A model generated the notes under the pieces. It worked only from the letters and a program-made list of their open reading frames with translations. It searched no databases and was not told the origin of the DNA. A stretch of 64,000 nt of DNA from NCBI GenBank assembly GCA_940671915.1, contig CALNVZ010003426.1:32800471-32864470 (forward strand), given 5' to 3'. The DNA is from Paracentrotus lividus (taxonomy: Eukaryota > Echinodermata > Echinoidea > Camarodonta > Echinidae). Position numbers and translations under genes: made by a program. Shown here one piece after another: positions 1 through 11,400 of this stretch (position 1 is the stretch's first letter; each line of letters opens with the position of its first letter).

Positions 1-780
1 AACGGATAACGAATTAGTCCCGGAACGGTTCGGGATTGATATAGGAACATCCTGGGGTCGAGAGACCAGATGTTCGATGCGAAGCGAACTACCCGAGTGG
101 GCGCTTGGGCGTATCCCAAGGATTAGCCGTATAATCGCCCTGTGGACACACCCAGCCGGCAAAGTGGAACGACCAAAGCGTTTGACGGGGGGAGACACTC
201 CGCACGTGGGAAGCGGAGCGCCATCCTGGAGGGTTACCATGGTGGAGGTGGTCCGCCAGATGCAGACACTGCGCGCCACGGGTCCCAAACGTACTCGGCA
301 CCACGGGCATGCCCTGAGCGAGACGTGCGCGCAACGCTCTCATCCCTAAGTGAGACAGAAACCGACAATTTTGTGCTACACTCGGGGGGGTCACCGAGAG
401 CGGGTGTCGTTGACACGAACTCTCCCGGTGGGGCCATTGGGCGTTATCCCAAGGGATAGCCGTAAATAGCCCTGCGGAGCCACCAGCCGGTGAACGACAA
501 AGCCATTACAGGGGGTGAGGCACTGGCCGGACGTGGGAACGGCTACGACGAGCCCATCCTGGAGGGGTACCCAAGGTGGAGGTGTCCCCAGATGCAGCAA
601 GACTGTGCCGCACGGGTCCCAACCGGTACTCGGCACACCCACGGGGCATGCCTGAGCACGAGAGACAGTGGGCGCAGCGACATCTCATCCCTAAAGTGGA
701 ACAGAAACCGCAATTTTCTGTGCTATACTCGGGGGGGAGGGGGGAGGGGACGGGCGGGCGGGGGGCAAGACGTCTAGGAT
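1..780 (-). repeat. Tandem array, about 335-bp units, in the DIRS gag region
   Basis: The phrase around ATCCTGGGGTC-GAGAGACCAG near 46 recurs in diverged form near 378 and 726, giving a period of roughly 335 bp. Units contain the recurring words CATGCCTGAGC and CATCCCTAAGTGAGACAG. On the minus strand each unit gives a similar peptide containing STENC and SHLGMR, so the array was probably once coding. The same array occurs at 19200-20140 in the other copy. Confidence 0.7.
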
Positions 781-2109
781 TAGACGAACCCGCTCCCTTG
801 GCCGGAGACAACCGAACGACAAAGTCTTAGGCACCCTGGAAAACGTGGACGCACGTTATTCGCTTGGTTGCTCTTCGAGTACAAGACCTTTCTAGAGCAG
901 GACTTAGGGAATGTGGAGCCAGCGCTGGACACAAGTGTCACTGCGAGCTCCCCCCCCCCCTTCTTAGGCAGGAGAGCGGAACGACCCTGGCGTCGAGATG
1001 GCTATCCCGCCGGGAAGCATCCATCCCGAGCGAAACGCCGACTCTCGAAGAGACCAATGCCACCAGCTCATGTGTCGTCTGTGTCGTCAGAGGAGTCACT
1101 CTGCTGTCCATGTTAGAACGCTCTGAAAAGAAAAGAAAAATTTGTCTTGTAAGCGCTTTAACCTAATTCCTTAGAGAAAACTAAGGCAAGACAAGCTGAG
1201 ACGGCTACTTAGGCGCTCACGGAGAATCCAAAAAAAGAAAAAACCCCGTCTAGAACAGGCTAGACGAAGAAACTTAAAATTTTATTTATTTTACATATTT
1301 TTTTTTTTTTTTTTTTTTTAATATTTTTTTTTGGACGAAAACACGGACGAACCTCCTTAGAAACGACCAAAAGGAAGAGTATGCACCAGAAGAGCGACTA
1401 ACAGAGAGGCGCTCGATCATACATACACACACACACGCCAACAAAACAAGATGCTCGAACAAGAACCGGAAGTCCAAGGACCCGGAAGACACCCGCAAAA
1501 AAGGCCACATGGCCGCCGGGAAAAAGTACAATAAATAACAAAAACGTACTTAAAATGTCAAAAATGTTCTAGAAAGGAAGAAGGAAACCCTCCTAAAGGA
1601 GAACAACCCACAGGGAAGAAGTCGAGAAGAGCGGACTGAGTTTCAAAAGAAAAACAGGCGCTCAAACCAACCGACCAAAAACAACCACGTTAAAAAGAAC
1701 GGGCGGGACTGGGTTGGAAACGGAAGAAAAACGTCCAGAAAAGGACGGAATTCTTGGCCAAAAGGAAAGGGCGCAGTAAATCTAAAGCACCCAAATTTAA
1801 CGCTAGGCGTAAAAGGAAGGTTAGGAAGCGCAAATATTGATAATAATAATTTCAAAATCGCAAATAGGAACGATCTCACCGAAAAATTCGGAGAACGGTC
1901 CGATCAGCACGACTCGAAAATCAGAATGAAGATTTATGGCCTTAGTGGTCTAGCGCCACCTCGTGTCAGGCAGGCGTGAGGCAGGTATTATGGAGGGGTA
2001 GGAAGTAGAAAAGATGTTTGGTCAGTCTTATCTGTTCGGTTCGGTCATAGCATTGTTCTCGGGAACAAAAGCAAGGTAAGAGAGGGTCATGTGATTATTG
2101 AAGTAAATT
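1..2109 (-). mobile_element. DIRS-type retrotransposon, partial copy (gag end and terminal repeat)
   Basis: This is the gag-side end of the same family as the element at 15405-21435, in the same orientation, cut by the window start. Matching blocks include the terminal repeat (about 1930-2109, ending in GAAGTAAAT), the T-run near 1300, the poorly coding leader at 1320-1900, and the repeat array at 1-780. A possible gag start on the minus strand is the ATG at 1110-1112, matching the ATG near 20483 of the other copy, but the frame behind it is soon broken. The higher GC of this block than the flanking gene supports a foreign origin. Whether the rest of the element lies to the left cannot be seen. 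Confidence 0.8.
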
Positions 2110-2303
2110 AAACTGGCTTGCCTAACTCCAGGAAGTGACTTGATGTATAATACTACCTTATATGAAATAAAAATGATGATTAACAGGGCATTTTAGTTGT
2201 ACAATATTATAGCTTATTGCACGGTTTAATGTAATTACTGCTTTTCACAGTTAATGACTTCTGAATAATGATCATAGATAATAATCATATTGGATTGCTT
2301 TAC

Positions 2304-2429
2304 CTCATGGGATACCAGGATATACCACTGGTTCTCACAAATATTGCACTCATCTTCGTTTTGTGCAATATTGGCATTAATTTGTGGAATATTTCTGGCA
2401 TTCCATTTTGAGCCATCCAATGTAATTAT
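2304..2429 (-). CDS. DCDC1: DCDC1-like exon 35 (tentative, last seen)
   Basis: Phase 0 at both ends, 42 codons, containing TLDGSKW and ENQWYILVSHE. The acceptor is weak (AAG just before 2429, no pyrimidine tract) and lies where the exon-34 tandem array ends. A GT donor follows at 2303. If not spliced, the frame runs 22 codons further to a stop at 2235-2237, with an ATTAAA possible poly(A) signal at 2225-2230 on the minus strand, so this may be the terminal exon. Confidence 0.45.
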
Positions 2430-5400
2430 CTTCTTACCTCAAGCTGATTGACTTGTATGCTATTCTTGACTTCTGTCATGTTAGGTTTAGTCCAACAGTC
2501 TTCAACCAGAACAGGCTCATCAATTCTGAGCCATCCAATATAATATAATTATCTTCTTACCTCAAGCTGATTGACCTGTATGCTCTTCTTGACCTTTGTC
2601 ATGCTAGGTTTAGTCCAACAGTCTTCAACCAGGACAGGCTCATCAATTCTGAGCCATCCAATATAAAATGATTATGTTCTTACCTCAAGCTGATTGACCT
2701 GTATACTCTTTTTGACCTCTGTCATGCTAGGTTTAGTCCAACTGTCTTCAACCAGGACAGGCTCATTAATTCTGAGCCATCCACTATAATATCTTCTTAC
2801 CTCAAGCTGATTGACCTGTATGCTCTTCTTGACCTCTGTCATGCTAGGTTTAGTCCAACCTCCTTCAACCAGTACAGGCTCATCAGGGCTTAGTGTTGGT
2901 ATGTACTCGGGTCCACCTACTCCTGCAGTTCTCCTTCCTGCAAGTCAAGCAAAAATCTTATTAGAATTAGAGTAAGGCCAAATATTCTTGTTATTACAAA
3001 TCTTTTCATGGGATGGATAGGTAATGCCCTAAGAATGTCAACATTGTTTCTATTACAAGGCTTTCCTTTGTAAATTTTTATAATTTTCTTTTCAAAGTTA
3101 AATCAATGTTTTACGGACAATTTTTTTTACCTGAACAAGCAGGTTTTCAGGGTCTTTGATGATTCCATGACAATTGCTCCGCGGCAAATTCCATACACTA
3201 ATGGATTGACCAACTTCAACCCTGGACTTAACAATACACCCTGCCCTAAACCTAACCCTAAAACTAACATAAAACCCTACTGTAACCCTAACCCTACATT
3301 TTAGATGAAATAAAACCCGGAGCAATTGTTGCAGGAGCAAATGTCGTTTCACCTCTTTGACATAACCTGTGTGTTAATTAATACAACCATCAGTGTTTGT
3401 TGGGTGTCTTCTCCCTTTAAAACGTGAGAAATGCATTTCATTATTGTCACAATGCAAATGTGTGTACTCAGTTAAGCATTATTATAGAAGAAAATTAACA
3501 GAATTTGGCATGAATAAATTATCAGGTTTCTTTTTTCATAATTCACTGTCAATTATGAAAAGAATTGTTTGCATTGCTGATTGATGTGATGGTAAAGTGC
3601 AGCGGGCCAGCCAGGGGAAGTCACTACTGTCAGAAGTGGACATATATCTTACCTTGCATTTGTCTAAGGACGTGCTTCTCTTTCTCCAGCTCTAACATGA
3701 CCTTTGCCCTCTCTTCTCTCAGTTCTGCCTTGAGGGCACGCGCATAGTCGACCTCTGCATACAAAATGAGAAGACACAGGTTTTAAAGAGAATCTAGTGA
3801 GGTGGGAAAGGCGAACACAATTATTTTGAGTCTTCAAATTATTTTTAAAGTAATTAGGTGGAATATTATTATTCTACCTTTATTCTATTATAATATATTA
3901 TAGTAGAAGGTCCACCCAAAGGTTATACCTTTGAATAATAATCCATGTTCCCCCTTCGCGCTTGTTTAGTTCCTCTCTCTCTCTTTACCTCTACTCTCTC
4001 CTCCAAAACATCAAACCTACCTCTTTCTTTCTCCTTTGTCTCCTCAAATGTCTATCACTCTCCTTTTTATCCTTCTCCTCCCCTTCTATCTCTCTCTTCC
4101 CCTCCCTCTGTCAAACATGTAGTTTACATTCCAGTGGTTTGTATGTTTCTTACTGCATGACCAGTATCTCAACAGACTTTAAAACGCACGAAACATACGC
4201 CCAGTAACGACTAATTGTTAAAATCTTTACTGCATCTTTCTCTCCGCCGTCTTCTTCTCCTTTTGTCCCTTTCTATCTTTCTCTTGCTCTCTCTGCCATA
4301 CCTTATGTACATTCTGGTGGTTTGAATGGTTCTCCCTGCATAACAGCCATGTAATGACCAAATACTTTAATTTTTACTACATCTTTCTCTAGCTTCTCTG
4401 TCTCCTCTCTTATCCTTCTCTTTCTCTCCTCCCTTCGTTTCACCTTCTCTCTCTCTCTGTTATACTTACGTTCAGGAGGTTTAAATGGTTTTCCCTGTGA
4501 TACCCAGACCTCAGAAGGCTCTCTGTAATATGACCCATGCCACAGACCTTCAGTAATAGCATAATAATTTCATCTTTAATTCATCTTTCTGCCTCTTTCT
4601 ATCTCACTATCTCTCTCTCTCCCTCTCTCTATGTGTTATACTTACGTTCTGGTGGTTTGAATGGTTCTCCCTGTGACACCCAGACCTCAACAGGTTGTCT
4701 GTTGTACAGCTCATGACGCAGATTCTCAGTAATAGCTCTCTTCATCTTCACTTCATCCTTTGTATCTGTCATTAAAAAAAATATGTCAAATACAAATTGT
4801 TCAGTAATATTATGTTTCAAAGCACTTTATGCTCTTGTAAATCTTTTCAAAGTACAGTTAAACCTGTCTATAGTGGCCACTGTCTATAGTGGTCACCTAT
4901 ATTATATTGATTAACTCTAGATAGAAATGTGTGCTTTAGAACCTGTCTATAGAGGTCACCTGTCTACAGTGGTCACTTTTTATGTCTCCCTTGGGGTGGC
5001 CACTATAGACAGGTTTGACTGTACTACATTTTTAAAAGGAAAACTGGATGAACCCTAAATCTGTAACCAATTGTTACTGAATATTACTAACATACAGTAC
5101 ACGCTTTGCAAAGACATTAAGAGATGCCACTCTGTACTTTTCATATCATATCTCAGTTCATTTATTCAAACCAACATAACATGATATCATCTTCACATAA
5201 ACAACAAAGGTAACATTAATAAACATATATCAACTTGATTATATCATAAAATGAATGGTTTTAGGACCCCCTTACGGAGAATCTAGTCCCATACATGCCC
5301 ATGCATTGTTTAGTACAGTGCATGCAGAGTACTTTCTTATCATTTTGTTGATTCCAAGATTACAGCACACAACAAATATTAGGTGAATTGTTATCAACCT

Positions 5401-8400
5401 TTCGCATTCACTTTGTGTCACTTTCTTCCACAATTTATCCTCATGAATACAACAATAATTTTGCTTTAAAAGCTACATTGTAAGGCAAGGACAAAACTAA
5501 GTGAACTAACCAGTGTCTGGTCCCAGATCCAGGTTTTGCATGCCATAGCAAGCCATCTTCCATGTATTGAGATCACCTAACGTAAGAAAAGCTGTACCAT
5601 CCTGAGCATAGATACGTCTACCTGCCGTTGATAGTTGCAAGGCATATGTGCACTGGTCTAGCAGCTGAAGAGATAGACGGAAGGTAGAGCAAAGAGTTGA
5701 TTATTTTATGTAATGTTCACTCTGCCTTTACAAGAGATGCCATTTAATAGTACCATTAAAAAATATTGAGAAAGCGCACAAACTTGAGCGAAAAAAAAAA
5801 GCTAAACAAAGGGCTGCAAATAGATAAGAACACGGAAATTGGGAGTTAAAAATTTCCTGAAAGTGGCATTTCTGATTTACATTTATTGTCATAAGATATT
5901 GTTCTCGTTCCCAATGCAATGGAGCATCTAGCATGCACACTTTTGTCTTTTGTGAAAGGAGTTTACTTGATAAAGAATACAAGTTAAACAGTCCAATTTA
6001 TCAGAAATCTTGACCTTTTTAATAAGACAACCCATTAAGAGACCATTCTCTTACAGCACAAAAGACGCTTGGAACGATGTAGACAGGATAGCATTGTACA
6101 AAATGTATTTGTCACAGAAAAGATGCACATTGTACTGGTGCATGTGAAAAGCTCCAATACATTATACCTTTTCACAAAAACGCCTAAAATAGCATCAGTC
6201 CAACTAGCTTACAAATTGTACAGGGTGTGTCATGTCCTTTTTTCAATAAAAAAATGGGTTAGAAAAACACTTGTTTGTTTAAGTTTTTGTACTTGTCAGA
6301 TGAAAGAAAAAAAAATTGGAAATGTGAAATTCATAAAAAACAATGAAATTTGACTGTGATAGCACACATAGTTTCTACTCACCCCTCGTAGCGTAGAGCC
6401 ACACACGATGACACCCTGTTGGTTACGCCCCTCCCCATTCTTGTAGGCCACGATGCGAACTGTCTGAACTGGCTGATAGGCAGAGATCTCCCTGGCTATC
6501 ACCCGAGCACTTGTCATCTGCCTCAGTCTCTTCAGCTCACCTTCGTAGTGGGATACAGTGTTGGCTGCCTCAAACGCTGACAGGTCAACCTAAAAGGACA
6601 ATTTAAATATAGACAAATTCGGTTTGGGTGATGTTTTGTCATGGTGGCAGCCATTGCTTCCAATATACTACGTATGCTCCTTGTGTGCGTATGTATGCCT
6701 AACAAAGGAAAATGTACATACGCGCACATGGCGCATGCGTAGCACATTGGAAGCCCCCCAGCTATATGGCGGGTACGTAGAGGGCTCACTTCCATGAAAT
6801 GCTGCCCGAATTCGTCTATAGAGAAGTCTCAAGAAAAAAACACCACTCGGGGAGGGATGGAGGTCTTTAAGAATAGGTTACATATATGGAGGCTCTATTT
6901 CAGCCTCATTTCAGGATGTAAAACATTACCAACAATTAACGCTCAAAGGTTTTATGAGTATCTTACTATTTATGATGATGTTGTTGATGACGATGATGAT
7001 GATGACAATGATGATGATGATGACAATGATGATGATATAGATAATAACAATGATGATGGTGATCATGATGATATAGATGATAACAATGATGATGGCATCC
7101 ATGACAATACAATAAATATACACCCTCTGTCATGCACACATTAATACAAATACTACCATTTTTGTAAAAGCGTAACTAAGATGCTTGATACAGAAACAAG
7201 CCTTAAATTTCAATAGATTTAGGTCAAGGCCACTTTTTCCACAAGGCACCATTTCTCATTACAGTTTGAATGTGATTGTCTAGAACGGGCAATCAAAACC
7301 TCAAATACCAAACAGGGACTATTGGAATGGCACTAACTTGCCCTGAAGAGGGTATCCAAGGCCATTATTAATTTACAAATGACTTTATGAATGACTGGTA
7401 ATTAATGAGTCCTTGTGCTCAAAGAAAAAAACCAATGATTAATATAGCACCAAAGAACATGTTCCAGTCGTTGTTAATGTCATTCATAACTTTACAAGTG
7501 ACTTGGTAAAACAACCCCCCTGGCCTTGGATCAATTTAAGCCCTTCAGGAAAAAATAAGCAAAACCATGTATGGGAAGAACATGGTAAGAACAGAAAAAA
7601 AAAACAATAAAACTTTATAATGCTCACCTTGCCCCCTAAGAATTGTAGACATCCCTTGATCTTCTGCCCTTCTTTCTGGGCTGTACCTACAGCGCAGCTG
7701 AATGCTGTTGGCTCACTCAGTTTATCTAGCTTGTATTGCGCCCTCAAAGTTCTCGAACAGGCAAGGCATACGGTCATGGGTGCCTCATCTTTGTTATTGC
7801 TCTGCATTATATAACCCTGGGGAGAAAACAAAATTATGCAAAAAGTTTAAAAACAGGCTATTGATAAACTTACATGTAGGGTGTTTATGACCAAATATGA
7901 GGTTAACAATTTATTACTCCCCCCCCCCTCATGAAATCTTGTTGTCCATTGAATTGTTGCTTTCAATGCTAAATGGATGTGCCCCATGTACAGATACCAC
8001 TGATACCACTGGCGTACAGCTGGGCACACTTTCTTTTGTTAGTGGGGGGATGATAAATAGATCATCCCCTCTACTTACAATAGAAATTAATGATTATCTA
8101 CGCCAGTGACTTGTACAATACTTGAATAGTAGTACACTGTATCAAAGTTTTTAATTTTAGTTTATATGTATATTGTTTGTGATTTAATACTATATTTTTA
8201 CCAAACATATTTAAAAAAAATACATATATAAATATAATACAAACACATACATGCATATCAGAGATTTGTTCACTACGGTAAGAATAAAGAGGAAAACCAA
8301 ATTTAACAATTATAAATCGTAAATGCCTTATCTCTATTTATTCGCATGGCTACTAGTTATGGAATGAAAGAAAAAAAAAATGCAGAAATTAGTGGATATA

Positions 8401-11400
8401 TGTAGATGTACCAGTAAGCTTATTACAATATTTGATCACTGTAATCATTGTGGAATAAAATTTCAACGTACCGGTTGGTCTATTGCCTCTGAGTCCGCAA
8501 TTGCAAACGTACAGACATTAGCTCTATTGGCTGCTGTGATTTCTGTATAGGATAGAGATATAAAGAAAGAGAGGATGGGTGAAAGGAGAAAACTCAATGA
8601 TTCTAAGTATTATTCCAAAGAGCAGTTAATGATAGCTACATGTAGATGTAAATGCTATTACAATAATTAATATAAGGCTTTCAGCATACAATGTAGCAAT
8701 GTAAAAGTCATTAAATTGAATGTAACAAAAATGTTTACAAAGACTCTGTTTCTAAAATTACATTCGGTTGTTCTGAACCCTTTTCCTTCTCTGCAACACA
8801 TTTGGCCAGAATACACGTATATACATCGTTACCTTCCCACAGAAAGGCAATACACATAATGGCATAGCATATATTTTAATAGCCTTTCTGCTGGAAGGCG
8901 ACGACTCCTGGGGGGTGTTTCATCAATAATTAAAATCGATTTTAAAATTTAAAATCAATTTAAAATCTGTTTTAAGGCTTTAAAATCGATTTTAAAGCCT
9001 TAAAACTGATTTAAAACCGATTTAAAATCGATTTTAAATATTGATGAAACACCCCCCTGAAATTCCAAACTGCTCAGGACTAGGCTAATTACTGCCTTAT
9101 AATAACATTTTGTTGTATCTGTGCTCATTATAACAGGGGTGGACTGTACTAGATAATTTAGAAATAAACAACAAAGATTCTAACCTCTATCTCTAAACTC
9201 AGCTGCAATGCCAAATATGAATCCAGTCTCTTTCTCCGCAGCCCAGATCTGATTGGCTCTACCGTTCTTCTCCACCTTGGCAGGTAGTAGGACCACAGAC
9301 TGGCCCATAATCTCAGCAGGGGGTGAACCATCACCAGGAGTTGCATTAGGTAGGCTACAGGTCAGGACCAGGTCCTCATTGGCCTTGCATCGGATCAGAC
9401 TAAAACAGGGATTAATCAAAGAAAGAAGAATAAATAGCACCTGGAAATGTTCTTTAGGAAGATACTAATCTACAAAGACTTGACAATCTCCTTACAGCCG
9501 GTCTTTCAGTGAGCACTCAAAGATCCCCAAGTTCTTCCATGAACGAGCAGCCCTGTATAACACCACCTCTTGTCCTAAACTACTCAATCTGGCCCATAAT
9601 GCAACATTCTGAGCAGTATAGTCTTATGTAGAAGATAAATTATTTGCTACTCAATGCATTCATACCGGAATAATTATGTTACAAAGTAGCAATGTTTAAA
9701 AAAAAAAAAATTTCAAAACATTTTAGTTTTCTCTGATAAAAAGGCTAATTTCTACGAAAATATACCATTGTAGTTTTAGAGTCATTTATGAGACTAGTTA
9801 TTATAATGCACTTAGGCAATTAGAGCACACAGATAGTGCATATAAGTTTGGTCTCAATTTAATGGCTTTTCAGGAAATGCCATTACAATCTGTGCATTCA
9901 TAGGATTATATCCACTTCGTCTGAACAGCAGTTGTTCCAATTCTCTGATTCCCTAATACCACATAGGCTAAAATCGTTTGGTCTACTTACAATTTGATCT
10001 AATAACCTCTTGGTCTACTTCTCACTTGATTTAAATGTCTAATAGTCAAATTTTCATACTGCATTTTCGTCTACTTACCATGAATGAATGACTGGCCTAT
10101 TACCTGTTTGTAACAGGACTTGACCAAATGGTGTTTGGAAATTAGACGAAATGGGAATTAGACATATTGGTAAATAGGCAAAGTGGTCATTAGTCCAAAG
10201 GGGAATTTAAAAAATTGGTTTTTGACGAAATGGAATTAGACCATGTGTGATGAGACCAAATGGGCATTAGTCAAAGTGGGTTTAGACCAAAAGGCAATTT
10301 ACACATTCATACACTCACCCATCATCTCCAATCGTCCACCTCTGGTAGGCACTGTCTGCATCCTTCTTACAGAGTACAATAGGAGAGCCATCTGTGCTGG
10401 GGTCCAGGGGCCCTACCACTAGGTATGGTGTGGTCTTACAGGCAATGTAGCCGTCCAGGTAGATGAACCTCTGATGTGATGACTGGCGAGAGTTGGTGGG
10501 GCGGGGAGACTTTGCTTTAGGTCTGCAGATAACCAAGAAATATTGTCATTAAAATTGTACTAGAGTTCTGAAATTTGAACAATTAGAGAAACTGACCAGT
10601 ATTATGTAATATGATCAAAAATGAGCAAACAACATGGGATTCAAGGTGCCTTGAACCAAAGTCTTGCTCATTACGTGTTACGTATGCTGTATTACGTATT
10701 GTTTTCTGGTCAGTTAGAGGGGAAGTAGTGGCACATTATTCTAATTGACTCACTTGAGTTTATGATAAAGCTCTGGATTGGTGTATCCATCTGCCTCTCC
10801 TCCTGAGTGGTTGTTTGCATCAGAGACCTCGTCTAGACCGATGTTAAGAACCTTCTCCCAAGGCCACTTTAAACCCTCCTGCTTCTGGTCTGCTATCATG
10901 TGAGCTTTCTCATGGGAACTAGTAAAAAAATGACAACGAAAACCTCTTTAGTAATCACATACAATCCATATTCTACACAAACCAACATTCTAATGCTGCT
11001 GTATTGGTTACAACTTATTTGCTTCTGTGACACTTGCTCCGGGCTTTATTTTGTCTAACATGTAGGGTTAGTGTTAGGGTTGCAATAGAGTTTTATATTA
11101 GTTTTAGGGTTATGTTTACGACTAGACCATCCGCCTGCGACTACAATTTCGAACTTTAAATGAACCAAGGGTGAGAATGAATCCTGTCTTTTTACCTCAT
11201 GTTCTCATATGGGTCACCCTGTGGTGGTGGTGCGTCCTGTGGTTGTTCAGGGGTAGGTCCCCTGGCTAATTTCTCCCTGTCTTCATCACTCAAGCAACAG
11301 GAATTGATGATGAGGGGACTCCCCACACCTAGGGCTCCAGACACTTCAAGGCAGAGTGCTATAGTGTAGAAAGAACCAGGGCAAGAGAGAGAGAGCGAGT

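Noticed and set aside
3240..3300. Telomere-like TAACCC words
   Set aside because: Short, impure and shared by three dispersed copies of a foldback repeat, so not an interstitial telomere.
6794..7144. Asp/Asn-rich open frame on the plus strand
   Set aside because: It is the translation of an imperfect GAT microsatellite in an intron; the opposite strand gives an equally artificial Ile/Val-rich frame.
9497..9605. Exon-like minus-strand segment reading AARSWKNLGIFECSLKDRL before a GTAAGG
   Set aside because: Adding it would split the ricin strand that reads perfectly from exon 26 into exon 27 (WTIGDDG to LIRCKANEDL). I do not recognise it; it may be a transposon fragment.
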